This document shows, piece after piece, positions 35,921 through 48,673 of a stretch of DNA of 64,000 nt. The stretch is from Mastigias papua (lineage: Eukaryota > Cnidaria > Scyphozoa > Rhizostomeae > Mastigiidae), in NCBI GenBank assembly GCA_964019165.1, contig OZ025271.1:12193759-12257758 (forward strand), in the 5' to 3' direction. The stretch's first letter is position 1. Every line of letters starts with the position of its first letter. The translations under genes and the position numbers were made by a program. Under the pieces are notes generated by a model. The model did no database searches. It was not told where the DNA came from and saw nothing but the letters and a program-made list of their open reading frames with translations.

Positions 35921-38794
35921 GGAACAACAATATCTATTTATCGACAGGTGCGTAATAGATTACATTCTGTCTTGGATTTGGAAAAAAATATAACATAAAG
36001 CATTGTTATTGATATGTACATCTCAGTAGGTGGAAAAACTCTAACACGAGGGGTTAAAAGTAAGAAGTTGGAAGTGCAAAACTGGTGCATCTAAGAGTAC
36101 ATAAAATGAGCAAATATCTCAATAAGATCATGAAACAAAAGTTAAGAAAAACTTGCATTTTGGACACCCATATTATGATCTACTCCCCTTCTCCATCCGA
36201 CATCATTTGAAACCATATGGACACAACAAAATGCAGAGTCCAGAAAAATTCACAGCTCTACAGATCTGAATTGGAGGAAGATCTTGCTCTCTATGTTGTA
36301 TTTGAGGAAGGCTTAGTAATTTGCATTAACAATACAGCTTTAACCAAGTTGTCAGTTAATGTGGCATCAACAGTGAAATGCATAGTCCTTTTAAAGTTCA
36401 AATTTTTGAGACATACACAATGCAGAGCTTAAGAACTGTGGCTACTTTTAATTGTGTTAAAAGAGGAAGGGTTATGATGAAGAGTTGACAGCCAGAGAGA
36501 AGTTGGACATTTTTTTAGACTCTCACTCAATGCCTTCCAAGGACAAAGGGCAAGTTAAGTAATCCAAAAGGAAATAGCTACAGTTATTTCATTACTAAGC
36601 AAATTTTATGCTTCAACAATAACCTAGGGCAAAGGGGCAACTGGAAAATGAAGGTTACTAGGTCAAATACAATGCAGATCATGGCACACAACAGAAAAAA
36701 TACATGACAGTTTGGAAGTGGTCAAGTTTGTAGGAAAAGCCTGCATCCACCTGTTGTATATTTGCTGCTTTTCAGTTCTAAACAGTTTGCAAGTACAAAC
36801 TGATTATCAAGTGAAGGAATAGAAAGTGCAGGAAACAGTGTAAATCAGGATAACACCAAATAAAGAGAGAAGAACTAATGGAATGGAGAAGCAGAGAGGC
36901 ACTCATACACTTATAAACATTGGTCATTTGGGATTATGGAATGTGGGGGAGTTGGAGTAATCCAGATCACTTATGTTATTTATTAAACATATGTTGTAGA
37001 AACCAGTCACAAAAGATTGTATTCATATTGTTTAGAAATATTTTATTTGGAAGTTCATTATAACACTGCTGCTCTTGGTTGTTATTGATTCAGTTATTCC
37101 AAGAAATTGTGAAGATGACAAAGATAGATTAGGATACTGCTATTAAATATGCTATTATCTTTACCTTGGAAATTAATCTACATGAATTCTGGCAAATGTT
37201 TCAAGTCTATGGACGAGTGACATTCCCATACAACACAATGTGCCCGAAACACATTGTACAATGCAGTCAGTACTACAATCTGCTGTAAACACAAGGGTCA
37301 GAATCCAACATATCTCATTTTAATTCCAATAAATTATAACTTGAGATGTTTCCTAGAAAATTCTTTCAAAACACAAAATGCTAAGCTAGTTACAAAGTTA
37401 GCAAATGACAGTCTGATTATTGCATATTCATATGGACATGCATCATGACTGTTAGACAAAGCTATTGATTTATTATCTGGAAATATTCTCAAATTCATTG
37501 AGGACTTTATTGATGACTTCTAGCATAGCTTTTATATGACATAGATTGAACTGAATGGCCTTCTCATGAAAATACAAGTAGCTGCCAGTGTGGCCTGCAT
37601 TTTACATGACCTGTTGACCTGCATTCTACATGACCTGTGACCTGCATTTTACATGACTTATTGACCTGCATTCTACAGATGCCAAAAACAAGCACCATGC
37701 AGCATTGTATAAGTGGAGAGGCTTAACAGTGAAACAAGCCCTTGGCAAATAACAGTCTGAAGAATGCATCAAGACAAATGCCAAACTGTTCAAGTTTAGT
37801 TGTTTACTAAGCATTTCTCAGAGCTAGAGCCAACAGGCCTTTTAAATTTAGTTATGTTAGCTGCTTTCACTTGCTTCATGTTATCCCCCCCCCAGAGGCC
37901 CAACCATAGTTGTTGCCAAAGGGGGACAGTGTGACATTTTGGTTCTTCAAATAACTGAAGCCTGCATTTTCTAGGGTTTAATTTTCACACATCTCTTTTC
38001 ATTTTAGAATGCTTATCTCCTGAGATGACTATATGCAATCTATTGTCCCAACAAAGATTTGAAACAGACTATTGAACTGAAAAGCCACTAAATTATTATG
38101 CTGTGTTACTCAAGATTTAGGTCAAAATTAAGCTATGTTTACAGTCAAATGTATATATCCCTAAGAAAAATCTATACAACCAAAATTCAAAAACAAAACT
38201 GTCCAGATGACCCCGCATGTTCTAACAACAATCAAAAACTGATTGTTTTTCTACACATACGGTTAACCAGGGTTAGTCAAGCGTCCAGTCAACTATATGA
38301 GTAAATAAATAAAGTTTTAAATGCAACTGTAAACAACTTAAAACTAAACGTATTATTTCGCCTCGCTACATGCACAAAAATATAAATCCTTACTAACAAG
38401 AATGGGGTAACATGTGTTAGTGTAGTTCGGTATATATACATCCTCAACTTACTCACCTGTTTTCCATACAAGATATGACTTTGTCCTTAACGTACAAACT
38501 GGGCTGATGACTGGCACAATATGATAGCAGTGTTCACATATTGCAAGATCCGTTGAGGAATCATAAATACATACAAACCAATGTTCTCCATTACAAGTCC
38601 ATTACAAGTTAATGACTTAGCTATTTACACTAATAATTGCAATTCTGATGAGATTGTTTTCATTGCACAGGACAACATTTTCAGACGCCATCTTGTAATA
38701 CTTCTACCTCGTTTACGAGATTGGAATTATCCGCAAATAGAGGCTGCACAAATAAATCTATATATGTCATTATCATAATTTAATGAAACCTTTA
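35921..38794. other. No gene seen; small repeats only
   Basis: AT-rich DNA, possibly including eroded 5' parts of the minus-strand LINE near 35921-36600 that I could not align. A minisatellite lies at 37590-37677 and a C-run at 37877-37886. Confidence 0.35.
37590..37677. repeat. ~23-bp minisatellite
   Basis: About 3.6 copies of a unit with consensus GACCTGCATTYTACATGACC, followed by TGTT, TGT or TATT. Confidence 0.85.
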
Positions 38795-39085
38795 CAGTAC
38801 TTTCTCGATTAACCGCAGTTCGATTAACTGTCCCTCGATTATACGGCTGTGACCCTTAAGCTAACCTTTATTTTAATCGAAGTGTTGTCCTCCTTGTACA
38901 AAAATAAAATCCTGTTTATTTGCAATTCAAATCAAATGGTTTCTTCAATTTCTTCCGATGCTACTCGAAAGAGGGTAGTTTTCACCTTCGGCGATAAGTT
39001 GAAAGCTTGTAAAATGGTACGCAGACAAAGTGCCACAGAAGTCAAAACTTTGAAAAAGGGAATGTTTGAGAAGCTTGACAAATAG
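38795..39085 (+). mobile_element. pogo/Tigger-like element, 5' end with truncated transposase
   Basis: After TA (38793-38794) comes CAGTACTTTCTCGATTAACC, then TCGATTAACTGTCCCTCGATTATACGG, the repeated CTCGATTA style of pogo/Tigger termini. A 49-codon open frame starts at 38936 (MVSSISSDATRKRVVFTFGD, then KLKACKMVRR) and stops at 39083-39085. It resembles the N-terminal HTH of pogo/CENP-B-type transposases (KRKxLTxxEKLxIIK). The rest of the transposase and the right terminal repeat were not found, so it is truncated or the right end has eroded. Confidence 0.6.
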
Positions 39086-40040
39086 GACATGCCTTTTTGG
39101 AGCTGTTCCCTTCTATAATTTAATGTATGTTTACAGAATATATCAATAGTAATTCTACTTGTGTATCACAAGAGCACCTTCTTATGATCTTAGCCTTTTC
39201 TCTAGTGCATGAAATCCAAAAGTACTTATAATAACAGATGATTATTAAGAGATATGTATTGTTTATCAAATAGATCTAATAGATCTAGACAATGTACAGG
39301 TGAATGCAACAAGCGCATACATTGTACACCATTGAATGGGAGGGGGGAGGGGTGGAGCGTTTCAGATTAGTTTTGCTGTGCTGAAATAAAATATTGCATT
39401 AAATTTAACCTATCAAATTAAACACTTGTGATACAATGCGATTAATATATTGCTTTTTAATTCATTTACTAAGATTATGGAATATGCTCCTGCTTGACGA
39501 AGCAAGCAATATTTTGCAAAGTAGGCTTCTGGGATGTCTAGAGACGGAAGACGCTCTGCTTATATTCAGAAGACGCTTGTTTGAACAGTTTGCAGACTGA
39601 TTTGAAGATAGTTGATAACACAGATAGAGATTGAGGGTCGAGCACATAATTATTCTCCCTTTCAAGCAAAACTAGGTCACATAAAAAGCACAAATACCAT
39701 ATATTGCACTAAAATATTACATAAAGAAAACAAAAAAGGCCATTGACGTTTTAAACAGCATATCGACAGTTGCACACATCTCCAATTGACTGTAGAAGTT
39801 CGTCTATAACAAAGATATGGCCTAACATCCTAAACTTATCTATACACTTTGACATTATATAGCATTTACAACTAAAGTGTCATGTTAATTCAAATTCGTT
39901 TGTTGAACAGTCTTCTCAATGTTTCATGTCACATTCCTGAAATAGAACGAAAACACTTGAGTACACGTGTTTTTTACAAGAAACAAGCATTCTGCTTTCA
40001 GCCTGGATGTTTCATACTAGATTGCTAATTCCAGCCTTAA
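39086..40040. other. No gene seen
   Basis: AT-rich DNA with no recognised element. A short G-rich patch lies at 39338-39354. Confidence 0.35.
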
Positions 40041-40322
40041 ATGTTTCTTAAATGTTTCTTAAAATTCTTGAAGCTTGTAATAGAAACAAACATCGATGAC
40101 AACCTAGTGCAGCCAGGGGGTCTATCAAATTACCACGTTCCGCCTGTCTTCACTCTAGATCAAACATCAAGCGCTCCAGGTGACCAGGAGTTGGATGATG
40201 TTTCGCCACAGATTGTTGGAGACGAGCCTATCAAAATGATCGAGAGAGATGGATTGGAGGAGGAAATGAGTGTAGAATTAGATGATGATGGAAGCACTGA
40301 TTGTCCTTTGCAAACTTCTTAA
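40041..40322 (+). CDS. Open frame of unknown function, possible acidic terminal exon
   Basis: A 93-codon open frame ending at TAA. The part after about 40080 has protein-like composition, VQPGGLSNYHVPPVFTLDQT and then an acidic tail with SVELDDDGSTDCPLQTS at the end. TTCTTGAAG (40074) or CTTGTAATAG could serve as acceptor, making this a 3'-terminal exon. The direct word ATGTTTCTTAAATGTTTCTTAA flanks it on both sides (about 40040-40062 and 40448-40469), so the block may be part of a repeat. No domain recognised; a pseudogene or transposon fragment is equally possible. Confidence 0.3.
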   Translation: MFLKCFLKFLKLVIETNIDDNLVQPGGLSNYHVPPVFTLDQTSSAPGDQELDDVSPQIVGDEPIKMIERDGLEEEMSVELDDDGSTDCPLQTS

Positions 40323-40689
40323 AACAATTTCATACAGCAGTTAAATAGCTGTTAAGAGATGGATGTCATGTAAAATTATTCTATCCTATAAAAAATTTCC
40401 TACCGCAACTGTTTTTTCAAGTTTACTTTCAAAGCTCAGCCTGACCATGTTTCTTAAATGTTTCTTAACTTTTGGCTAATTTCAGCCTCGTGTTTTTATA
40501 GACATGTTTCTTATAACAAAATGTATATTTGTGTTTGCAAACAATAAGACACACGTGATTTAACTGCAGTTTTCTTATGTCAACTATGTGGGTATTGAAA
40601 TTGTAAAGATTATTATTAAAAGATACTTCTCAATGATAAAGTTCTAACAGAGTTATATGACATATATGACATGAATTATATGAAATGAA

Positions 40690-42820
40690 AATGAATGTAT
40701 ACTGATGGATTCAACTATTGGATGCACTTTCTGCTGAAGGTATAGAGCCAGAGCGTGTTCAATATTTACATGGAAATGAATGTCAAAAATTGAAAAGACT
40801 TGTGCATATCTTGCAGGACAATAGAGAATTAGATATGCATACAAATGACTGTGTATAGGGTGAATTGAGAAGCGCAGATTCTAGAGAATACGAAAAACTT
40901 GAATGTGTAAACAATCCAGATAAAAATTAGTGTCTTGTGGAGAAGAAGATATGATAACGTTCTGTAAAATTTGAAGGAATAGGTCAATCAGCAGAATATA
41001 ATTAAGTGGAATGTGTAAACTACAATAAAACCCCGCAAACAAGAACCTAACAAGATAAGAACCTACAGACTGATTTTGTGGAAAAAGACACCCAAAGATA
41101 AGATCCAAAAACAGACTGATTTCATTTCAGGCTCTTATGAGATTTTACATCATATTTAATAAAACATGAAATCCTCAAAGTTATAATGAAGTGGAATGTG
41201 TAAACTATCTAAATTAGGGCATATGTACAGTATGGAAAGGTAGAAGTTTTGTAGAATACAAAGATGTAGACTTTTTAATGTATGTAAACTGAGAAGAATG
41301 CATAAAGAAATTATGGGAATGTTCAAAATCTGCTGAACTTAGCGATTTGATTGTATAACATATGCACACAACAACAACAACAATGAGTATCTATTGGAAG
41401 AAAAGACATATCTATTTTCTTCAGAGTCTTGTGAGTTCTAACATCTAAAAAATACACTACATTGCAGTGTCTATTAGACGAAAAGATCTGTGCCAATTCT
41501 GCAAAAAAGCAAGCATTACTGTATCTGAACTATATACAATAACCGTGTCTATTGTTCAAATGGATATTTGCAAATCGATGTGTGCTATACAAATGGATCT
41601 GTGCTATATACATACAATTGAGTGTCTGTTAGAAGATCTGTGCAAATTCACCAGAAAATGAAAAATCAGAATTTGACAACTATCTGCATAAACATAAGTG
41701 TCTACTGAATCAATGGATATGTGCACATTCTGCAGAATATGCAGAAGGAGAACGTCTACTTTTAATAATTGAGGGTCTGTGAGACAAATAGACATGTGAA
41801 CATTCAGCAAGAACTAATAGATTAGAATGATTGAGCTGTTGACGTAAACATGAGTGTCTATTGGATGAAATGATATGATCACGTTAGACGAGATATGAAC
41901 AATGAGAATGTCTAAACTATCTTCAAAAGATGAGTGTCTTTTGGACAAAGGAATATGTCTTATTTTGGAAGAAAATGAACAATTAGAATGTCATAAATAT
42001 CTATATAAATGTAAATGTATAATGGACTATTGGATATGCTATGAGTATAGTTTAAACATTCTTATTCATCAGTTTTTGCAGAATTTTTGCATATCTAATC
42101 GAGCCACAGAAAATCATTAAGTAGATATTCTCCTAGGTAAAAGTGAATCCCATGTATGATTCCGTACGTTGGGGTAGTGCCCGTTAGAGGAACACTTATC
42201 CTGAGCCGATGGCATAGTGAGGTAGGGTGGCCAGTTCCTTTCCTCGCCATCTTTAAGTTCCCCAGTGTTGCCACCAGGTACCCATTTGCTGCTGGGTGAA
42301 CAGCGAGCGAGCATTCCAACTGTGATCCGACTGTACATCTCCTTCACATGGACTGCACACCCTAAGTTATGAGATGTGATGTGTCGAAAGAAGGTGCTTT
42401 AAAGTATAATGCCCGCCACATTGACAATCGACTATTACTCTTCGAATTTACACTTTACCCATCAGTCTGAATCAAGTATTAATTTCTGAGGTACCTCAGC
42501 AGGTACAGGAAGTGTTTCTCAATGCGTTTCTGGATGCATGGTTGATATTAAAATATTGAATATGCTGTTTCTTCTTTCTTCACAAGCCTTTGCCGACAGG
42601 TGGGGTTATGCAAACTTTTACATACTGCCATAACTTAGAAATTATAACCAAGCTACACAATTTAAGCCCATCTTTGTGCTCAGCGAATTAGAATTAGGCA
42701 AACATTGACTTAATTTGTTTCTGAAGCAAATTTGCTATTGATTCGTATTATTAATAACGCCTTTAAAATTTTAGTGGAATGTATGATGATACATATTATA
42801 GTGTAATTAACTCATAATTT

Positions 42821-42889
<69 letters not shown>

Positions 42890-44060
42890 CAATAATGAAA
42901 ATGTGCCAGAAATGCTCAAAACATGGGTGTCTGTCGAACGAATGAACATATTCATGAGTTGTAATGTGAGTTAGAATGTCTAAAATAGTTTCATTGAGAT
43001 GTGCATATGTAAATGCTGAATGGGCATGCGCAGATGCAGCAGAAAATAAAGAATAATTATGCGTTGGATATGGACATGATAGTGGTGGCCTCTCGATGAG
43101 TATATGACATATATATACAGTATGCTGTAGACAATGGAGATTTAGAATATATTAAATATGCTCATAATGGTTTGGTGTCTCTTGCAAGAAGGGATATCTG
43201 CTTACGCTAAAGAACATGAATATTGATCATGCCAAAACTATCCTTATTAAATTACGTTTCTTGATCGAATAGTCTTATATCCATGCTGCAGAATGTGGAA
43301 AAATGAAGTGTCTAAAACTGCTTTAAAAAAGTGAGTGTTAAGGAAACAAATCGAGATGTGCATGTGCTGTAGATGGAGATATAGAGTGTATAAAAATGTT
43401 TATAAAAGTGAGTGCCTACGAGATTAATCGAGGTGTGCATATGCTGTAGCATATGGTGACTTAGAATATTTAAAGTAATATCAAAATATGGTGTTTATGA
43501 TACGAATGGGCATGTGCATATGCTGCAGAAAATAGGAATACATACTATCATCATAAATATGGCATTAATTGTAAGAGTCTTCTGGAGGATCTGAGATGTG
43601 CAAGTACTTCAAAGAAATTTCTTCTCCTTGGGTGCCGTGCCAGGACAATCAGTAATCAGTCATAATCATCCCTTTGTCTTCATCAAATTATCAAATTATC
43701 TCTAGCATCAGATTCAGAGTATGAAGGACTGAAATGCTCAAATTTGCGTATAAAAATGGAATTTGCACAAAAAGTTGAGAAGTGTATTACTTGCAGAAAA
43801 TGAAGGTTGAGAATGCTTGAGATGTGCTGTTAAAACTGAATGGCAATGTGGCTAATTGATATGTGCATATGTGGTAGAATGTGAAGACTGATATTGTCTG
43901 AAATACTCTCATAAAAATGGACGTCTGTGGCAAAGATGGAAATGTGCATACGCTGCAAAAAGTGCTGGAAAACATGGAGTAGTAGGTTTTAAATGTGCAC
44001 ACGAATATAAATGTTTATGGGCTGGAAAAACATGTACAAACAGACCAACGAACAGGACAT
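40690..44060 (+). pseudogene. Degenerate ankyrin-type repeat array (virus/protist-like 26-27-residue units)
   Basis: Many broken + strand copies of a unit close to CLLDEW.CAYAAENG.LECLKYLHKYG. Clear ones: LLDALSAEGIEPERVQYLHG (40712-40771); CLLNQWICAHSAEYA (about 41702-41745); NEQLECHKYLYKCKCIMDYW (41969-42028); YEWACAYAAENRN (43501-43539); QRWKCAYAAKS (about 43932-43964). Between them, words such as TTAGAATGTCTAAA and ATATGTGCATATGCTGCAG recur at roughly 75-85 bp. Stops and frameshifts occur in nearly every unit, so no protein is made. Repeats with this CAYAAENG..ECLKYLH signature are abundant in giant DNA viruses and some protists; ankyrin repeats normally mediate protein binding. Whether this copy came by transfer or is a host family is not decidable here. 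A Tc1-like element sits just after the last unit. Confidence 0.7.
42826..42887. repeat. (AT)n microsatellite
   Basis: About 31 uninterrupted AT dinucleotides inside the ankyrin-type array. Confidence 0.97.
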
Positions 44061-44067
44061 GCATATA

Positions 44068-45174
44068 CACTGTCCTCACGAAAGTATCCGGATACTTTTG
44101 AATTTGGTTGCGAATTGTCTGTGAGAGAGATTTTGTTTGCAAATTTCAAAATCAATTTTAATGAAAACTCTTTCATCACCCGCCTCTAAACTTTTCTTGA
44201 AGCATCTTCAGCCTTTTGACCTACTGGCTACTACCAAAGTCAGAGTTTATCAATATGAGGCAAACACCATGAAGAGTTTTGTGTCAAGATCGTAAACATG
44301 ACAAGGAGCGAGCTGACTTACGACCAGAGGTTAAAAATACTGTTTTAGCATAATAATGGAAAAAGATATCATAAACTTTTAGACATCACCAGATACCTTA
44401 AAGCTGGTTCTATCGACATTTGCAAAAACTGTAGAAAAACAAGAAGGGTAGAAAAATGCTAAGGTCAGGAACGCAAAGAACTCTCGCGACATCATAGGTT
44501 ATGCTATCGTAAAATTGAGATCGGTTTACTTGCGTAAAGCTTGCATCGTACAGGCTTCTTATTTCAGATAAAAGAATGACTGTTAATAAGCTCAGAAATT
44601 CTGCAAAATTTTGTTACTCTTTAGTGATTTTGGAAGGGATTCAGAAAAGATTATTTCAACTAACAATAGGAGTCCTATTCCACAACCTGAATTCGTTGTT
44701 TTCTGCGAATGGGCAGTCAGTTGGTTTGACCTCAGCAAAGGTTGACTTTTTTATACTTCTTGTTTCTTCCAAGTTTTTTGCAGATGTCGACAGAAAAACA
44801 TTTAAGGTATGCAACTGATGTCTAAAAGTCTAATGATGATATCTATTCTCATTATTACTATGTCTATTCTCGATCCAATGATTATTATTATGATAAAATA
44901 GTATTTCTAACCTCTGTTCGTAAGTTAGCTCTTTCAGTATGATCGCTACCATCTTTGTTAAAACCTCTTCATAGCGTTTGCTAAAATGTTGATAAAGTGA
45001 AATGTTTGTAGTAATAACCAGTTCTAAAGACCGAAGATGCTTCAAGTAAAGTTTAGGGGCGGTTGATGAAGGGGTTTTCATGAAAATTGCTTTTGAAATT
45101 CGTACACAAAATCTTTCTTGCAGATAATTCGCCACCAAATTCAAAAGCATCCGGATACTTTCGTGAGGACAGTG
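44068..45174. mobile_element. Tc1/mariner-like element with ~290-bp inverted arms
   Basis: Both ends read CACTGTCCTCACGAAAGTAT followed by CCGGAT and are bordered by TA (44066-44067 and 45175-45176), the Tc1/mariner signature. The inverted arms are unusually long (44068-44357 and 44884-45174, diverged) and reach into coding sequence. The left arm ends with a transposase start MTRSELTYDQRLKILF, and the right arm carries the same start on the other strand (ILKELTYEQRLEILF). The centre (44358-44883) holds only a short, frameshifted, HTH-like piece. The element therefore looks like a palindromic derivative made of two 5' halves. It cannot encode a transposase but could be mobilised in trans while the termini last. 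Confidence 0.8.
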
Positions 45175-45294
45175 TAGAAATCATATAAAAAGTACTCGAT
45201 TTTAACTGCAGTTAATATGTTTAAGATGCTTCCTTGTGTTACACAGTGTTATTTTATAAAAAAAGCAAAATATATCGATATTATAAAAGTAGAT

Positions 45295-45470
45295 ATGAGA
45301 CGAATAAATGCAACAATATTTTCCTATTTCCAAGATATGTTTTGGATTGTTCCAATCCATCATCAGTTGCTAAATACAATGAGAAACCTCTAGACACATC
45401 AATGGAATGTATTAATCGAAAAAGGAATCAATGTAAGGAAAAGGAATGAAAGGGTTATAGAAAAAGAGCT
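45295..45470 (+). repeat. ~170-bp repeat, left inverted copy flanking the Penelope element
   Basis: This stretch matches the reverse complement of about 46770-46945. Shared words include CCAATCCATCATCAGTTGCT, GCTAAATACAAT and AGGAATCAATGTA. The two copies bracket the reverse-transcriptase/GIY-YIG remnant. Confidence 0.75.
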
Positions 45471-45857
45471 AAAAGCTTACGGAAAAGTTATAATGCTGAA
45501 TCTGCGTATTTAAATCAGGGCCTGTCCTACAAGATGTGCAATATCTTTTTAATTTTTAGTTTATACGGAGTGTTTGTAGAATCCAACATTTTATAACAAA
45601 TACTATTGCAAGTCTCTTTTTTTTAGTATCCATAACAGTCACGATAACAATTTAGAATACTGGCAAAATTACACACTACAATACTACTAGAACGATACCC
45701 CAGGGAGCACACGACTATGACTAGCCCGGGGCCATTTGAACACATAAATTAAAAACTACTGTCGGTCGGAGCTCAGATGCCACAAGTATGCCTGTGACAC
45801 GAAACAACTGGTGTCCTTGGTCGACTGGTGCAAGCCTCTTTGCAAAAAACTGAACTT

Positions 45858-46725
45858 TTAAAGATGTTTAAAGATATTATAACTTATATCAGTAAATATA
45901 TACTCACGCACTCGAGTAGATAAATGTTGGCTTGTGTTGCCAATCTGTACGTAATTGCATCCGGTACATTTAAATCTATACACCACATAAGAACGGAGCG
46001 ATCTAGGCACATAATCCTTAACCGATAGCAAATTTTTAATCCTATAGGAAGAAAATTGTAGTTGTATTTTAAGATTGTTAAAATATTTATTGACAACCAT
46101 TCGTATCTTACTGTGGGTAAAATTGGAAAACTTAAGAAGTGGCAGCTTAAAATAAACAATATAAATATCAGTAGGTAAAGTTGAAGTTTTAAAGCTATCA
46201 GCATTATCAAGATACGATTTGACTACCCGGCTTATCAAATATTCAGGGTATTGATATTTTTTAAAATATAAAGTAGAGTTTATTAGCATCCTCATTAAAG
46301 TTAAGAAGAGTACTATTGATTTTGTAAGCTCTATCTACTAATGTACGAATAAGACCAATCCTATGAGACAAGGAGGAAAAGCTGAAAAGATTATTAAGCA
46401 ACCGAGTAAATATATTTCTAGGATGTAATGATGTTAAGAGACAGGATGGGTCTTTATTATTGATACAGACATCAAGAAAAGCCAACATTATATTATTTTC
46501 CTTTTTAACAATGAATTTGATGTTTGGATATTGTGAGCTGAGAAAATCAAAGACTGATAAGGCATCATGCTCAATATTGAATAATGAAAACAATAATCAA
46601 CATATCGTCGATAAAACTGAACAGGAGGACTTTGATACTGATTAAGCCATATATCTTCATGATGCCCCAGGACTGGATTAGCTAGCACAGGTACAAGTTA
46701 TGAGCCCATAGCACCATCTATTTGA
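45858..46725 (-). mobile_element. Penelope-like retroelement remnant (RT plus GIY-YIG region)
   Basis: Three overlapping minus-strand frames follow one another. First, from about 46725: DGAMGS then LVPVLANPVLGHHEDIW and FYRRYVDYCF, the RT catalytic YVDD block with the second Asp lost to Tyr. Next (46593-46261): LAFLDVCINNKDPSCLLTSL and GLIRTLVDRAYKINSTLLNF. Last (46295-45858): YFKLPLLKFSNFTHSKIR then SYVVYRFKCTGCNYVQIGNT and LSTRVREYIF..IFKHL, the linker and GIY-YIG endonuclease start of Penelope elements (normally YVVYKFxCxxCNxxYIGxTxRHLxTRxxEH). In the YIG block the Tyr is replaced (VQIGNT). The 5' part of the RT is missing. Two frameshifts, the broken YVDD and the altered YIG make it inactive. 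Confidence 0.9.
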
Positions 46726-46769
46726 TCATAGACTTTACCATTAAAAAGAAAGTGAGTTTGAGAAATGAG

Positions 46770-46945
46770 TGAGAAAGTGAGTTTCACTCCTTTTCGCTAC
46801 ATTGATTCCTCTTTCGATTAATATATATTCGATTGATGATTTTAGCGTTTATTTATGCAACTAGAAGTTTTTAATTGTATTTAGCAACTGATGATGGATT
46901 GGAGCAATCCGAAATATGTCTTGTTCATTGACAAATATTGTCGTA
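46770..46945 (-). repeat. ~170-bp repeat, right inverted copy flanking the Penelope element
   Basis: Reverse complement of about 45295-45470 with scattered differences. It lies just upstream of the Penelope coding remnant, in inverted orientation to the copy downstream of it. Confidence 0.75.
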
Positions 46946-48670
46946 TTTATTCGCCTTATATCTACTATTAAAAAACACCATTAATGAACAAACAGTCATT
47001 TATAACTATCTTAATGACACATAATAATCATTTAATTATTATTTTCTAATTTTTCAATTTAATGTAATATATTTTCAGTTAGATGTTAATCCATATAAAT
47101 ATACAAAGTATGACAAGTATGTCAACATGTAGACATACGTATGTAAGATATAAATAAGCATAATTAATAGAAGAGAATCAATCACAAAGCAATGTAATGA
47201 ATCAATTCACATCATATTACTCACCACTCGTCAAAAGTCGACTTCAAAACAACTGTAGGGTCTTACTAATTGAGATGAGAGTGTTTTCTTGTTATAAGTG
47301 TCCCAAGATATCATCAAATAGTATAATGTCTATCTAGTAACTGGTCGAGATGAACTCTAAAGAAGAATAAAGACGAAACTAAGTATGGTGTCACATGACA
47401 TCTAATGTTCTAAAACAAAAACACTGAGAACAACAACACAACAGAATAGCGTAAATTTATTGAATATATAAATGTAAACAATTAATATATAATATGGAAT
47501 TTATCACAAATTAGCATATTTGAAGTTTAAATATCGAATAGAAAATGATTTGACGATGAGAAAGCATTGGTATTAACAACACATGGAAATTATGAATAAA
47601 GAGATTGCTACTTATAGGGTGATTTCCCAACAGTAAGAGAGTTTCACAGATTTTAGGGGGAGATGGGGAATTCATGGGCAAACTATTAATAGTTTTTATT
47701 GAACTGATGGGGATTTCTGTTGATTTTAAATGAAACAGTAAAAAGTGGTAAAAATGTACGTTGCAGATTTACTGAAAATGCATTTTACAAACTGTATTAT
47801 TGAGAAAGATCCATTAGAAGTAATTGAAACAATGTTATATGCATTGATTTCTCCATCCTTTTGGTTTAAGTATGAATTTTGGAAAGTTAAGAATAATTCT
47901 CATATGCATAATAATCAGCTCTATGTGTTGCATTTAATATCTCTAATTTTTACAGTGTTATTATCACTTTCTAGATTTAATTAGATGTCTATTTATCTCA
48001 GTACTAAAATGTGATCAAGGTGAATACTGAATGTTTCATAATAATTTTAATATTACCAGCGATACTATTTCAATTTGACGTTGAAAAAACACGATAAGAA
48101 AATTTCTCATTGTACAGAGGATTATCAGCTTAAACATCACCACTTGTATAATGTTTCCTGTATTAGTATATTCATTACATGGAAGTATAAATAGCTAATC
48201 GTACCCGTTCTCTTCTAACATAACTTTCAATACATTTGATCGCATTCTTTAGGTGTACAAGTTCATCGTGTTAAGGAATCGCATTGTAAAGAGCATAGAG
48301 AATGCATGTAGAAATCTAATGAGAAATTTTGCATGTAGAAGACCAAAATATTTAATGAGCATTTACTACTAACAACAAAACTCCTAAGAAACTCGTTGAC
48401 TTTTAATATTTTCATCTCTGCAAAGGAATTGAGGATTAAAATGCCAAACTCACAACGTACATGGCGTTAAATGTGCAGTTAAAGTTAGAGAACCATTCTG
48501 AAACTCTAGCGTTGATAACTCTGATGAAAAGATGTCTAAAAATAAAGAACTGTCATAACTAGGGTATGAGCTAGGTTTCTTATAAAAATATGCACTCCTG
48601 TTATTAATATAGTCACTATGCACAAGAGCAACAACATCACATGTCATGTGAACAGTTCATTCACCAATGA
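46946..48670. other. No gene seen
   Basis: Very AT-rich DNA. One 79-codon open frame (+, 47745-47984, with DLLKMHFTNCIIEKDPLEVI inside) has no recognised domain or splice context. Confidence 0.35.
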
Positions 48671-48673
48671 ATC

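Noticed and set aside
42117..42347. Two overlapping minus-strand open frames near 42.1-42.35 kb
   Set aside because: They overlap each other with no recognised domain and lie inside the decayed ankyrin-type array.
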